Shown here: positions 10,894-19,696 of the stretch, piece by piece | Position numbering within the stretch: position 1 is the stretch's first letter | Layout of the letters: every line of letters begins with the position of its first letter | From: Actinomycetales bacterium | GTDB lineage: Bacteria; Actinomycetota; Actinomycetes; Nanopelagicales; Nanopelagicaceae | Length of the DNA stretch: 32,773 nucleotides | Assembly (NCBI GenBank): GCA_018970885.1 | Contig: JAGWVL010000010.1 | Span: forward strand, 1-32,773 | Direction of reading: 5' to 3' | Notes under the pieces: generated by a model | Told to the model about the DNA's origin: nothing | Database searches by the model: none | What the model saw: the letters and a program-made list of their open reading frames with translations, nothing else | Program-made: the position numbers and the translations under genes

Positions 10894-11502
10894 ATGGAAC
10901 AACTTCGTAGTGCTTTCGAATCCTTGTCACAGTGGTGGTTTGATCTACATTTTTCTCGAAATCAAAAGAGATTCCTTGCCCTCATTGCTGTAGTTGTCTT
11001 GCTTTCATCTGTAATTGTCGTAGCCCGAGGTAACACAGAAAGTAATGCCGTTACTGAAATTGTGCCAATAACAATAGCCGAGCCTGAAATTTTTGTTGAT
11101 GTCACCGGTGCGGTGAATAGGCCTGGTGTTTACACCCTTACTGGGAAATCACGAGTAATCGATGCAATTAAAGCGGCAGGAGATAGTGCACCTGGTGCAG
11201 ATTTGAGCACTATGAATTTGGCGCGAGTACTCAATGACGGTGAACAAATCTATGTAGATTCATTAGTTGTTAATGGCTTAGGTCAGCGGATAAGCAAGAA
11301 AACTCCATCAGGGCCGATCAACATTAACCGAGCAACTGCTCGTCAGCTAGATGCGTTGGATGGAATCGGGCCTGTGATCGCTGCGCGAATCGTTGAATAT
11401 CGCAAAATCAATGGCTCTTTTTTAAGTGTTGATGATCTCCAAAAGGTAACTGGAATTGGTGCTGCTAAATTCGCTCAGATCAAATCAAAAGTCAAAATTT
11501 AA
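10894..11502 (+). CDS. comEA: ComEA-type DNA-binding competence protein
   Basis: ComEA binds double-stranded DNA outside the membrane and passes it to the ComEC channel. The 202-residue protein has a short cytoplasmic start, one membrane segment (about residues 27-44, FLALIAVVVLLSSVIVVA), an SLBB domain (about 64-122, FVDVTGAVNRPGVYTLTGKSRVIDAIKAAG) and a C-terminal pair of helix-hairpin-helix motifs (about 143-202). The latter read PININRATARQLDALDGIGPVIAARIVEY and SVDDLQKVTGIGAAKFAQIKSKV. This is the usual actinobacterial layout. comEC follows directly, confirming the pairing. Confidence 0.95.
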   Translation: MEQLRSAFESLSQWWFDLHFSRNQKRFLALIAVVVLLSSVIVVARGNTESNAVTEIVPITIAEPEIFVDVTGAVNRPGVYTLTGKSRVIDAIKAAGDSAPGADLSTMNLARVLNDGEQIYVDSLVVNGLGQRISKKTPSGPININRATARQLDALDGIGPVIAARIVEYRKINGSFLSVDDLQKVTGIGAAKFAQIKSKVKI

Positions 11503-11540
11503 TTGACTACCGAGCCCTTGCCTTAGGCGGGGCTTTATGG

Positions 11541-13730
11541 GTGGGAGCGCTTATTCAAAGCGCAGTTACACCGTGGCGAATATGTGTAGCCGCCATACTT
11601 CTTGCCGGGTTTGCGGTAGCAAAAAGCAAAAAGAGATTAACTCTGATCCTACTCACAATTATGGTTGGTGCTACTGCGATGTCGCTGCGACAAGCTTCGC
11701 TAGAGCACTCTGTAATCAATAAGTATCTCAATCAAAGAGTTGATTTTGTCGCTCAGGTGAAAACCGATCCCAGTAAAACAGGAAGCGGAAATTACTCATT
11801 CACCGCTCGACTATTGAGCTTTACAGTAGATGGCAAAAGTCACACCGTTGGCACACCAATTCGTGTGATAAGCAAGAATCACATCAAAGCGTTGCCAGGA
11901 CAAAAGATCTCGGCGACCGCAACTGCGCTTAAGAGTAAAGAGGCACGGGTTGCCGCTCTTGTCATCGTTCATGGAGACATCACTGTTTTGAATCAGCCAT
12001 CTGTGTGGGCATCAGGGTTAGGGAGTATTCGCGAGGGATTACGTAACAACTCAGGTGATGGAGATGCTGGAGCGTTAATTCCCGGGATGGTCTTGGGGGA
12101 TACATCAAAGCAATCACCTGAATTTAAAGAGGCGATGAAACGTTCGGGACTGACCCACTTAGTTGCCGTAAGTGGTGCAAACTTTGCAATAGTCTCAACA
12201 TTTGTTTTGTGGTGCATGCAATTTTTGATTCGACGAAAAAATTATCGGGTATTTGCAACTGCGATTGCACTTGTCTGCTTTATCGCATTAGTTCGGCCAT
12301 CTCCATCAGTATTGCGAGCAGCAGCGATGGCTGCGGTTTTGCTATCGGCCCAACTGGGCAAACGTGCATCAGATTCTTTGCCAGCGTTAGGTTTTGCAAT
12401 CTGCGCCGTTGTCCTTGGAGATCCATGGCAATCTCGCGATGCCGGCTTTGCACTGTCAGTCTTGGCAACTGCAGGTTTGCTACTGCTTGCCCCAAAAATT
12501 GAAGAAAAACTACCGACCCATCAAAAGATTGCAGGTGCGTTAGCTCCACCGATAGCTGCCATGGCCTTTTGTGCACCTATTCTCGTTGCACTGTCAGGGT
12601 ATCTGTCACCCATGAGCGTTGTTGCCAACCTACTAGCAGCACCTGCCGTTGCTCCCATCACTGTTCTTGGATTCATTGCTGCCCTTATTTCTCCGATCGC
12701 CCCTTGGATAACCCAGGTAATTATCTTTTGTATTCGCTGTCCAGCTGGGTTTATTTCATGGGTTGCCCACTGGGTTGCAGATTTTCCGGTGTTAACGATT
12801 CATAACGGATTGATTGGCTTCGTGTTAGTTGCTGTAATTTTGTTAGTGCTGATTCTTTTTAAAAAACACTGGAAGCAAAGCGCCGCCATCCTTTTAATCA
12901 TTGTCATTTCCTTAGGATGGTTGCAAAGATGGCCCGCTTCAGGTTGGCAGGTAGCCCAGTGCGATGTTGGTCAGGGCGACTCTCTTGTCATTAATCTCGG
13001 AAATCACCGCGCTGTAGTTATTGATACTGGACCTGAGCCAGCGGCTGAAGATAAATGTCTGAGAGCTTTGGGTATTAATCAAATTCCCCTGCTGATCCTT
13101 TCTCATTTTCATGCTGATCATGTCGGCGGACTATCTGGTCTCCTAGATGGACGATCAGTACAGCAGGTATGGATTACAAATAATCGAGAGCCAAAGATAG
13201 AAAGTGAAATGGCTTTAGAGTCACTCAGTGGAGCACAGGTGATTACGGTGCAACGAGGATTAATTGCACAAATTGGAGAAGTAAATCTAAAGGTTGTGTG
13301 GCCAGAAGCAACAACAAGAAGTTTTCAGGAGTTACCTGGTGAAGGATCTCAGATCAATAATTCAAGTATCGCGGTGATTGCAACAACTAAGGACTGGAGT
13401 TTGTTTTCTGCCGGAGATCTTGAACCACCAGCACAGCATGAATTAATAGATCGTGTGGGTCCGGTCGATATATACAAGGTGTGCCACCACGGCTCTAAGT
13501 ATCAAGATGAAGGGTTAATGCGAGCCCTGTCTGCACAAATTGCACTCATTAGTGTGGGAGCCAAAAATCCATATGGTCACCCCGCCGCAGAGAGCATCGA
13601 CTCTTTGACTAGACTCGGCACGCAGGTTATTCGGACAGATAGAGATGGTTCGGTAGCCATTACAGCCTCAGGTCACCACTTGCGGGTTCGCAAAAGCAAA
13701 GGCAGAGTAAGGTTGTTTTACTGGAGCTAG
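11541..13730 (+). CDS. comEC: ComEC/Rec2-type DNA uptake channel protein
   Basis: ComEC forms the inner-membrane channel for single-stranded DNA import in natural transformation. From GTG 11541 the protein is 729 residues. It has N-terminal hydrophobic segments, an OB-like extracellular part, then the Competence domain (AVSGANFAIVSTFVLWCMQF, RPSPSVLRAAAMAAVLL, SRDAGFALSVLATAGLLLLAP) with many membrane helices. It ends in a metallo-beta-lactamase domain carrying LSHFHADHVGGLSG near residue 520, SAGDLEPPAQHEL and CHHGSKYQDE. The frame stays open upstream for at least 13 codons (IDYRALALGGALW), which look like real protein but offer no ATG, GTG or TTG; the true N-terminus is uncertain. holA follows after 11 nt. 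Confidence 0.92.
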   Translation: MGALIQSAVTPWRICVAAILLAGFAVAKSKKRLTLILLTIMVGATAMSLRQASLEHSVINKYLNQRVDFVAQVKTDPSKTGSGNYSFTARLLSFTVDGKSHTVGTPIRVISKNHIKALPGQKISATATALKSKEARVAALVIVHGDITVLNQPSVWASGLGSIREGLRNNSGDGDAGALIPGMVLGDTSKQSPEFKEAMKRSGLTHLVAVSGANFAIVSTFVLWCMQFLIRRKNYRVFATAIALVCFIALVRPSPSVLRAAAMAAVLLSAQLGKRASDSLPALGFAICAVVLGDPWQSRDAGFALSVLATAGLLLLAPKIEEKLPTHQKIAGALAPPIAAMAFCAPILVALSGYLSPMSVVANLLAAPAVAPITVLGFIAALISPIAPWITQVIIFCIRCPAGFISWVAHWVADFPVLTIHNGLIGFVLVAVILLVLILFKKHWKQSAAILLIIVISLGWLQRWPASGWQVAQCDVGQGDSLVINLGNHRAVVIDTGPEPAAEDKCLRALGINQIPLLILSHFHADHVGGLSGLLDGRSVQQVWITNNREPKIESEMALESLSGAQVITVQRGLIAQIGEVNLKVVWPEATTRSFQELPGEGSQINNSSIAVIATTKDWSLFSAGDLEPPAQHELIDRVGPVDIYKVCHHGSKYQDEGLMRALSAQIALISVGAKNPYGHPAAESIDSLTRLGTQVIRTDRDGSVAITASGHHLRVRKSKGRVRLFYWS

Positions 13731-13741
13731 AGGGGAATGAG

Positions 13742-14692
13742 ATGAACTCTTTTTACTTAATCCTTGGTTCCGAGGCGGCTTTGGCAGATCGTGCGTTAAC
13801 AAAACTCAATACACAGCTCAAAGATGAGAACTGTGAAATCACAACCTTGTTTGCAGCAGACACAATTGCTGGTGACATCGCTGATGCACTTGCACCCTCA
13901 CTTTTTTCTGAAAGACGCGCACTGATTATTCGTGACCTACAAGATTTGCCTGAAGACAACCGCGATGAAATAACCCGCTACTTAGATCATCCGGATCCTT
14001 CGACAACTGTAATTTTTGTTCATAAAGGTGGAGTAAAAGGAAAAGCTCTTCTGGATGCGATCAAAAAGATCAAGCCAGAAATAATCGCATGTGATCCGCT
14101 TAAGAAAGAGGTAGAAAAAGAGGAGTTTGTTAAATCTCTATTTCTAGATTTAGGACGAAAAGCCTCTGCTGGTGCAGTCTCAGCGCTAGTTGGTGCGCTC
14201 GGAAATGATCTACGTGAACTTCAGGGTGCGGTTGGACAGATTGCAGCAGATGCCCCCTCGGGTTTAATTGATGAAGCGATGGTTGATAAGTATCACCAAG
14301 GTCGAGTTGAGACGACAGGTTTTGATGTTGCAGATGCAACCCTTGATGGCAATCTTTCCGCTGCACTAATTTCGTTGCGCAGCGCACTTGAAACTGGAAC
14401 TGACCCAGTAATGATTACAAGCGCGATCGCATCATCACTGCGCTCTTTGGCAAAGGTCGCAGGAGCAAATCGCAACCAAAAATCATTTGAATTAGCGGGA
14501 CAATTAGGAATGGCCCCATGGCAGATAGATAAGGCTCGCAGACAGCTAAACCGTTGGAGCCCGGCTCAAATTGCCGATGCCGTTGGAGCGATCGCCCTGG
14601 CAGATGCTGAAGTAAAAGGTGCGGCCAGCGACCCTATTTATGCGCTGGAAAAGGCTGTGACCCGGATCGTTTCATCGCAATTTGACCGCTGA
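13742..14692 (+). CDS. holA: DNA polymerase III, delta subunit
   Basis: HolA opens the sliding clamp ring within the clamp loader. The 316-residue protein begins MNSFYLILGSEAALADRALTKL and includes PSLFSERRALIIRDLQDLP, a weak nucleotide-binding-like fold, and the helical regions EELQGAVGQIAAD-like (here LRELQGAVGQIAADAPSGLIDEAMVDKYHQG) and MAPWQIDKARRQLNRWSPAQIADAVGAIALADAEVKG, typical of HolA. An AGAGGGGA purine run lies upstream of the ATG as a ribosome binding site. The gene follows comEC closely, an order I recall from many Gram-positive genomes. Confidence 0.93.
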   Translation: MNSFYLILGSEAALADRALTKLNTQLKDENCEITTLFAADTIAGDIADALAPSLFSERRALIIRDLQDLPEDNRDEITRYLDHPDPSTTVIFVHKGGVKGKALLDAIKKIKPEIIACDPLKKEVEKEEFVKSLFLDLGRKASAGAVSALVGALGNDLRELQGAVGQIAADAPSGLIDEAMVDKYHQGRVETTGFDVADATLDGNLSAALISLRSALETGTDPVMITSAIASSLRSLAKVAGANRNQKSFELAGQLGMAPWQIDKARRQLNRWSPAQIADAVGAIALADAEVKGAASDPIYALEKAVTRIVSSQFDR

Positions 14693-14711
14693 GCAGACGC
14701 TTGCGTACGCT
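14682..14711 (+). promoter_or_regulatory. Candidate promoter for rplU-rpmA (TTGACC-N18-TACGCT)
   Basis: TTGACC at 14682-14687 lies 18 nt from TACGCT at 14706-14711, matching sigma-A-like -35 and TANNNT -10 elements. The start would leave a leader of about 65 nt before rplU. That leader contains GGCC-TAA-GGCC (14749-14759) and a GGAG ribosome binding site (14773-14776) at 6 nt from the GTG. The -35 overlaps the end of holA. A GATAAT at 14762-14767 is a weaker alternative, because it would remove the GGAG from the transcript. Confidence 0.35.
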
Positions 14712-14782
14712 TACCCTCTGCACAACGCTCCTACTTGGGGCTGCAATGGGCCTAAGGCCTAGATAATGAACTGGAGTAACAC

Positions 14783-15097
14783 GTGTACGCAATCGTTAAA
14801 GCTGGCGGACGCCAGGAGAAGGTCGCAGTTGGCGACACAGTAATCGTTGATCGTATCGACGCTGCTGCTGGTGCAACTGTCTCATTTCCTGCCCTGCTCG
14901 TTGTAGATGGTGCAGCGGTTACAACAGATCCAAAGGTTTTGTCTGGCGTAAAGGTAACTGGCGAAGTTCTAGAGGAGCTTAAGGGTCCGAAGATTGACAT
15001 CTTGCGTTACAAAAACAAGACAGGTCACCGTCGTCGCCAGGGATTCCGTGCGCAACTGACTCGTGTAAAAATTACCGCTATCAATGGCGCGAAGTAA
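14783..15097 (+). CDS. rplU: Ribosomal protein bL21
   Basis: This structural protein of the large subunit has 104 residues, the normal size, beginning [25 protein letters not shown] and ending in [20 protein letters not shown], the conserved RNA-binding tail. The start is GTG, supported by GGAG 6 nt upstream and by the family N-terminus. It is paired with rpmA 14 nt downstream, the standard L21-L27 operon. Confidence 0.98.
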   Translation: MYAIVKAGGRQEKVAVGDTVIVDRIDAAAGATVSFPALLVVDGAAVTTDPKVLSGVKVTGEVLEELKGPKIDILRYKNKTGHRRRQGFRAQLTRVKITAINGAK

Positions 15098-15111
15098 GGG
15101 AGACGAAGTAA

Positions 15112-15366
15112 ATGGCAAGTAAGAAGGGTGTCTCCTCGACACGAAACGGTCGCGATTCCAATCCACAGTACCTTGGCATCAAGCGTTTCGGCGGACAAGA
15201 AGTTAATGCTGGCGAAATTTTAGTTCGCCAGCGCGGAACACATTTTCACCCAGGCAAGAACGTAGGTCGCGGTAAGGATGACACTCTGTTTGCACTTGCT
15301 GCAGGCGTTGTTGAATTCGGTCGCGCTCGCGGTCGCCGTGTAGTGAATGTGGCTCCGGTAGCTTAA
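15112..15366 (+). CDS. rpmA: Ribosomal protein bL27
   Basis: bL27 reaches the peptidyl transferase centre with its N-terminal tail. The 84-residue protein reads [28 protein letters not shown], then [37 protein letters not shown]. The third residue is Ser where most bL27 proteins have His (MAHKKG). No long N-terminal leader of the Firmicutes kind is present. GGGAG sits 9 nt before the ATG. An intrinsic terminator follows the stop codon. Confidence 0.98.
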   Translation: MASKKGVSSTRNGRDSNPQYLGIKRFGGQEVNAGEILVRQRGTHFHPGKNVGRGKDDTLFALAAGVVEFGRARGRRVVNVAPVA

Positions 15367-15386
15367 TTTTAGGTTTCTTGTAAAAG

Positions 15387-15417
15387 AGCGAGCCGTAATC
15401 ACGCGGCTCGCTTTTTT
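15387..15417 (+). terminator. Intrinsic terminator after rpmA
   Basis: AGCGAGCCG, an 8-nt loop (TAATCACG) and CGGCTCGCT form a 9-bp perfect stem followed by a run of six T (15412-15417). It lies 20 nt after the rpmA stop codon and separates the ribosomal protein operon from obgE. It is the clearest simple terminator in the window. Confidence 0.93.
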
Positions 15418-15453
15418 ATTGCAAATGTTTTCATCGAGTTGAAAAAGGAAAGA

Positions 15454-15460
15454 GGAGAGG
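15454..15460 (+). promoter_or_regulatory. Ribosome binding site deciding the obgE start
   Basis: GGAGAGG lies 5 nt before ATG 15466. It rules out the ORF track start (TTG 15439), which would place this purine run inside the coding sequence, and it gives the conserved Obg N-terminus [19 protein letters not shown]. Confidence 0.75.
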
Positions 15461-15465
15461 AAGCA

Positions 15466-16992
15466 ATGACAACATTTGTTGATCGTGTAACTCTCTACGC
15501 CGTTGCCGGAAAAGGTGGCGATGGTTGTGTTTCGGTAAAGCGTGAAAAGTTCAAGCCACTGGGTGGTCCAGATGGTGGTAACGGTGGCCGTGGTGGAGAT
15601 GTCATTCTTATTGTTGATCCAAATGTGACAACACTCCTTGATTTTCACCATTCTCCACATCGAAAAGCAACATCTGGTCATCAGGGTTATGGCGACCGTA
15701 AAGATGGTCACCAAGGGGAGGACTTAATCCTTGGTGTTCCAAACGGAACTGTTATTTACGATAAAGATGGCGAACAAATCGCAGATCTAATCGGCAATGG
15801 AACAACATTTATTGCAGCTCAAGGTGGCTTTGGTGGTCTTGGAAACCTTGCACTGTCATCTTCTAAGCGCCGTGCACCTGGTTTTGCGTTACTTGGTGAA
15901 CCAGGTGAAGAACGTACTTTGATTTTAGAGTTAAAGAGCGTTGCAGATATTGCTCTTGTTGGATTTCCAAGTGCTGGGAAATCATCATTGATCGCAGCAA
16001 TTTCTGCTGCGCGTCCAAAGATCGCTGATTATCCATTTACAACATTGGCACCAAACCTTGGCGTAGTGCAAGCTGGTGAAACCCGTTTCACCGTTGCAGA
16101 TGTTCCGGGACTGATTCCGGGAGCATCACAAGGTAAGGGCTTAGGCCTTGAGTTCCTTCGCCACGTAGAACGTTGCGTTGCATTAGTGCATGTACTCGAT
16201 TGCGGAACTTTAGAAACAGATCGCAACCCTGTTGCAGATCTTGAAGCAATTGAGAATGAGTTAGCGCTATACGGTGGTCTTGAAGATCGTGTCCGTATAG
16301 TTGCATTGAACAAGATCGATTTACCTGATGGTAAAGCTATGGCTGAAATGGTTGAACAAGAGCTGCGTGAAAAGGGTTACGAGGTGTACTCCGTCTCTGC
16401 TGCATCTCGTGAAGGCCTGCAGGAATTAATTTATGCCATGGGACGTTTGGTTCACAAGAATCGTATCGAAGCTGGAGTTCCAGAGCGCACGCGAATTATC
16501 TTGCGTCCGGTGGCCGTAGATGATTCAGGCTTCATAGTCCATGCAAATGCGGATGGTTCATTCACAATTCGTGGCAAGAAAGTTGAACGTTGGGTTCGCC
16601 AAACAAACTTTAAGAACGCCGAGGCTATTGGTTATCTTGCAGATCGCTTGGCACAACTCGGAGTTGAAAAAGAGTTGTACAAAAAGGGTGCTGTTGCAGG
16701 CAGTGAAGTTCGGATCGGTGATGGTGACACCGAGGTTGTGTTTGATTGGGAGCCAACTATTGAAGCTGGTGCCGAGCAACTTGCCGGTCACCTGCATCGC
16801 AGAGGCGAAGATTCACGTCTTGAATCAACGTGGAACATGCCTGAGCGTGTTGAGAATGTTTTGACCGATGATGAGATCGCAAAGCAGTGGGAATACAACG
16901 TAGTTGACCCTCACACGCCTAAACTTTCAGCACCGATAATTACAGATGCAGTCACCACAGGGGAAAATCAAGAGGATGGAGATGACAAGTGA
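15466..16992 (+). CDS. obgE: Obg GTPase (ribosome assembly / stress)
   Basis: Obg is an essential GTPase linked to 50S assembly and the stringent response. The 508-residue protein has the glycine-rich Obg domain at 1-157 ([32 protein letters not shown]). The G domain has P-loop GFPSAGKSS at about 166-174, switch region [21 protein letters not shown] at about 212 and NKIDLPD near 282. The OCT domain lies at about 350-430 ([30 protein letters not shown]). An acidic tail of about 75 residues follows, as in other actinobacterial Obg proteins. It comes after the rpmA terminator, so it needs its own promoter, which I could not identify. It overlaps proB by 4 nt. Confidence 0.97.
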   Translation: MTTFVDRVTLYAVAGKGGDGCVSVKREKFKPLGGPDGGNGGRGGDVILIVDPNVTTLLDFHHSPHRKATSGHQGYGDRKDGHQGEDLILGVPNGTVIYDKDGEQIADLIGNGTTFIAAQGGFGGLGNLALSSSKRRAPGFALLGEPGEERTLILELKSVADIALVGFPSAGKSSLIAAISAARPKIADYPFTTLAPNLGVVQAGETRFTVADVPGLIPGASQGKGLGLEFLRHVERCVALVHVLDCGTLETDRNPVADLEAIENELALYGGLEDRVRIVALNKIDLPDGKAMAEMVEQELREKGYEVYSVSAASREGLQELIYAMGRLVHKNRIEAGVPERTRIILRPVAVDDSGFIVHANADGSFTIRGKKVERWVRQTNFKNAEAIGYLADRLAQLGVEKELYKKGAVAGSEVRIGDGDTEVVFDWEPTIEAGAEQLAGHLHRRGEDSRLESTWNMPERVENVLTDDEIAKQWEYNVVDPHTPKLSAPIITDAVTTGENQEDGDDK

Positions 16993-18104
16993 GCCGAGCG
17001 CAGATTACCTCTGCAAAACGCATCGTCATCAAGATTGGTTCCTCCTCTCTTACCGGTAGAGCTGGATCTGCACTGGATGAAGCTGCTGTAAACAAACTTG
17101 TTGATGTTGTAGCCGCCTGTAAGAAGCGTGGCACTGAAGTTGTCGTGGTTTCTTCAGGTGCAATTGCTGCAGGGCTTGCACCACTTGGTTTAACCGCACG
17201 TCCAAAGGATCTAGCAACGCAGCAGGCCGCCGCATCGGTAGGCCAAGGATTACTAGTTGCGCAATACACCCAAAGCTTTGCCCGTCATTCAATCACCGCT
17301 TCACAGGTATTGCTAACAACAGAGGATGTGGTTCGTCGTTCTCACTATCAAAATGCGCAACGTACCCTGTACAAACTACTTCAATTAGGTGTTGTGCCAA
17401 TCATTAATGAAAATGACTCTGTCGGAACTCAAGAGATTCGCTTTGGCGACAATGATCGCTTGGCGGCACTTGTTGCATTATTGATCGGTGCAGATCTTTT
17501 GGTTCTAATCTCTGATATTGATGCACTGTATGACGCACCTCCAAATCAATCAGGAGCGCAAAGAATTCACGAAGTTTCATCAATTACTGATATCGAGGGA
17601 TTCACTCTTGGTGGTGCAGGTTCTGCTGGTGTTGGTAGCGGGGGAATGGTCACTAAGGTTGAAGCCGCACGCATCACGACCTCAGCCGGAATTCCAATGT
17701 TACTAACTTCGCTAGTTGATTCAGATAAATCACTCGCAGGAGAAAAACTGGGAACCTATTTTCATGCCCAAGCGAGCAAGACAACTTCGCGCTTATTGTG
17801 GTTAGCACACGCTACTAAGTCACAAGGAAAGTTGATTCTCGACAAAGGCGCGGTCACGGCAATTCTTGAAAGAGGCGTTTCATTGCTTCCTGCAGGGGTG
17901 ACCGCTGTTGAAGGAGATTTCATTGCAGGTGATGCGGTGGAACTTGTTGGTCCAGATGGCGTAGTAATTGCTCGCGGGCTAGTTGCCTTTGATTCAGAGG
18001 ATTTGCCACAGATGTTAGGTAGATCAACAAAAGAACTTGCCGCAGCCTTAGGTGCCGAGTATGAACGTGAACTAGTCCACAGAGATGATTTGGTATTGAT
18101 TTAA
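16989..18104 (+). CDS. proB: Glutamate 5-kinase
   Basis: ProB phosphorylates glutamate to gamma-glutamyl phosphate, the first step of proline synthesis. The 371-residue protein has the amino acid kinase domain ([71 protein letters not shown]). A C-terminal PUA domain covers about 277-355 ([27 protein letters not shown]). The GTG start overlaps the obgE stop (GTGA), so the genes are coupled; obgE-proB-proA is a conserved actinobacterial order. proA begins immediately after the stop codon. Confidence 0.97.
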   Translation: MSRAQITSAKRIVIKIGSSSLTGRAGSALDEAAVNKLVDVVAACKKRGTEVVVVSSGAIAAGLAPLGLTARPKDLATQQAAASVGQGLLVAQYTQSFARHSITASQVLLTTEDVVRRSHYQNAQRTLYKLLQLGVVPIINENDSVGTQEIRFGDNDRLAALVALLIGADLLVLISDIDALYDAPPNQSGAQRIHEVSSITDIEGFTLGGAGSAGVGSGGMVTKVEAARITTSAGIPMLLTSLVDSDKSLAGEKLGTYFHAQASKTTSRLLWLAHATKSQGKLILDKGAVTAILERGVSLLPAGVTAVEGDFIAGDAVELVGPDGVVIARGLVAFDSEDLPQMLGRSTKELAAALGAEYERELVHRDDLVLI

Positions 18105-19373
18105 ATGAACGCTCAACAGTTGATTGCAAACCTTGCAGATTCTGCACGCATTGCCGGGAAAACCTTGAGTGCTTCCACTGGGGCGCAGCGTAAAGCCGCT
18201 CTCAATGTCATTGCAGATGCAATAGAAAATAGAAGTGAAGAAATTCTGGCCGCTAACGAAAAAGACATGGCAGCTGGTCGTGCAGCTGGGTTGAACTCAT
18301 CTCTGCTTGATCGACTCTTATTAACTCCAGATCGCATTAAAGGTATTGCTGGAGGAGCGCGACAAGTCAGCCAACTTCCAGACCCACTTGGAATTACATT
18401 ACGTAAATCAACCCTGCCAAATGGCATCGAGTTAGAACAGATTTCAGTCCCATTTGGAGTAATTGGAATGGTGTACGAAGCACGTCCCAATGTAACTGTG
18501 GATGCAGCGGTAATTTTGTTAATGTCTGGTAACGCAGCTTTGCTTCGTGGTTCATCAAGTGCGGCACATAGCAATGAAATTCTGGTGCACGTCATGCGTG
18601 ATGCCTTAACTTCAACTTCAATTTCGCCAGATGTAATTCAACTTGTCCCATCCGAGGATCGCGAGACAGTTAAAGCACTTCTTAATGCTCGCGGAAAGGT
18701 TGATCTTGTAATTCCACGTGGAAGTGCAGCGCTCATTCGTATGGTTGTCGATGAGTCATCTGTTCCAACAATCGAAACAGGTGCAGGGGTCTGTCATGTG
18801 TACATCGATGAGTTTGCCGACCTCAGCAAAGCGATTCCGATCATCATTAACTCAAAGGTGCAGCGACCAAGTGTGTGTAACGCTGCCGAGACATTGTTGG
18901 TGCACTCAGCGATTGCAGATGCATTTATGCCAACAGCATTAAAGGCCCTTCATGAGGCAGGGGTTGTTTTGCACTGCGATAGCGCTAGCCTGGCAATTGC
19001 ACAAAAGGTAGGAATTCCTGCATCTCAAGCCACAGCTGAAAACTTTTGTACCGAGTACGGAACACTCGAGATGAATGTGGCAATTGTTGATTCAGTTGAA
19101 GCTGCAAGTGCACACATTGCGAAGTACGGAACTCAGCACACTGAGGCGATCATTTCTAAGAACAAGGATGTAGTTAAGAAATTCATAGCATTGGCTGATT
19201 GTGCAGCGGTAATGGTTAATACATCCACACGATTTACAGATGGTGAGCAGATGGGTTTTGGGGCTGAAATCGGTATCTCAAATCAAAAATTGCATGCCCG
19301 AGGTCCAATGGGGCTAGAGGCGATGACAACGACTACTTGGATCGTTACTGGAGATGGTCAAATTCGCAGTTAG
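18105..19373 (+). CDS. proA: Gamma-glutamyl phosphate reductase
   Basis: ProA reduces gamma-glutamyl phosphate with NADPH to glutamate semialdehyde in proline synthesis. The 422-residue protein has the family segments LPDPLGITLRKSTLPNGIELEQISVPFGVIGMVYEARPNVT, LVIPRGSAALIRMVV, ETGAGVCHVYID and the catalytic cysteine Cys258 in QRPSVCNAAETLLVH. It ends with GAEIGISNQKLHARGPMGLEAMTTTTW. It starts directly after the proB stop with no spacer, completing the proline pair. The last enzyme, ProC, is not in the window. Confidence 0.97.
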   Translation: MNAQQLIANLADSARIAGKTLSASTGAQRKAALNVIADAIENRSEEILAANEKDMAAGRAAGLNSSLLDRLLLTPDRIKGIAGGARQVSQLPDPLGITLRKSTLPNGIELEQISVPFGVIGMVYEARPNVTVDAAVILLMSGNAALLRGSSSAAHSNEILVHVMRDALTSTSISPDVIQLVPSEDRETVKALLNARGKVDLVIPRGSAALIRMVVDESSVPTIETGAGVCHVYIDEFADLSKAIPIIINSKVQRPSVCNAAETLLVHSAIADAFMPTALKALHEAGVVLHCDSASLAIAQKVGIPASQATAENFCTEYGTLEMNVAIVDSVEAASAHIAKYGTQHTEAIISKNKDVVKKFIALADCAAVMVNTSTRFTDGEQMGFGAEIGISNQKLHARGPMGLEAMTTTTWIVTGDGQIRS

Positions 19374-19386
19374 CGGTGAATTTAAT

Positions 19387-19392
19387 TAGACT
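19387..19392 (+). promoter_or_regulatory. Putative -10 hexamer TAGACT for leaderless gatCAB
   Basis: TAGACT followed by 7 nt precedes the gatC ATG at 19400, the same sequence and spacing as before the cysteine desulfurase gene, and 1 nt different from ilvD. There is no Shine-Dalgarno before this ATG. A weak -35-like TTCGCA lies 18 nt upstream inside the proA end. Confidence 0.5.
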
Positions 19393-19399
19393 TGCGGCC

Positions 19400-19696
19400 A
19401 TGAGCAGCCTTTCCCGCGATGATGTCGCCAAACTTGCAGGCCTAGCCCGCATCGAAATGAGCGAGGAAGAGTTAGTCAATCTTGCTAATGAGTTCACAGT
19501 TATTTTGGATGCCGTCGCCCGAGTACAAGAAGTTGCCGGAGCAGATGTAGAACCAACCTCGCACCCGCTGCCATTGCGCAATGTTTTTCGCGCAGATGTA
19601 GTTGTCCCAAGTCTTACCCCTGAAGAAGCACTCTCAGGTGCACCGGCTCAAGAAGAGCAACGCTTCCGAGTTCCTCAGATTTTGGGTGAAGAATGA
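19400..19696 (+). CDS. gatC: Asp-tRNA(Asn)/Glu-tRNA(Gln) amidotransferase subunit C
   Basis: GatC stabilises the GatA-GatB complex. The 98-residue protein begins [45 protein letters not shown] and ends with LRADVV-like (here [34 protein letters not shown]), as expected. The ORF track start at 19337 overlaps proA and carries non-homologous residues; ATG 19400 gives the family start and sits 7 nt after a TAGACT box. It overlaps gatA by 4 nt. Confidence 0.96.
   Translation: MSSLSRDDVAKLAGLARIEMSEEELVNLANEFTVILDAVARVQEVAGADVEPTSHPLPLRNVFRADVVVPSLTPEEALSGAPAQEEQRFRVPQILGEE

Noticed and set aside
11537-11722. 61-codon ORF starting with ATG 11537, overlapping the comEC start
   Set aside because: It is in a different frame from comEC, lacks motifs and stops early. 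The ATG is tempting but belongs to no family.
14749-14759. GGCC-TAA-GGCC repeat in the rplU leader as an L21 regulatory RNA
   Set aside because: The stem is only 4 bp with a 3-nt loop, and I see no further structure, so a ribosomal protein leader is not supported.
15220-15714. 164-codon minus-strand ORF spanning rpmA, its terminator and obgE
   Set aside because: It crosses a clear plus-strand terminator and two conserved genes. The translation is Thr/Cys-rich without domain features.
18113-18595. 160-codon minus-strand ORF opposite proA
   Set aside because: Antisense shadow of proA; no motif and no start signals.
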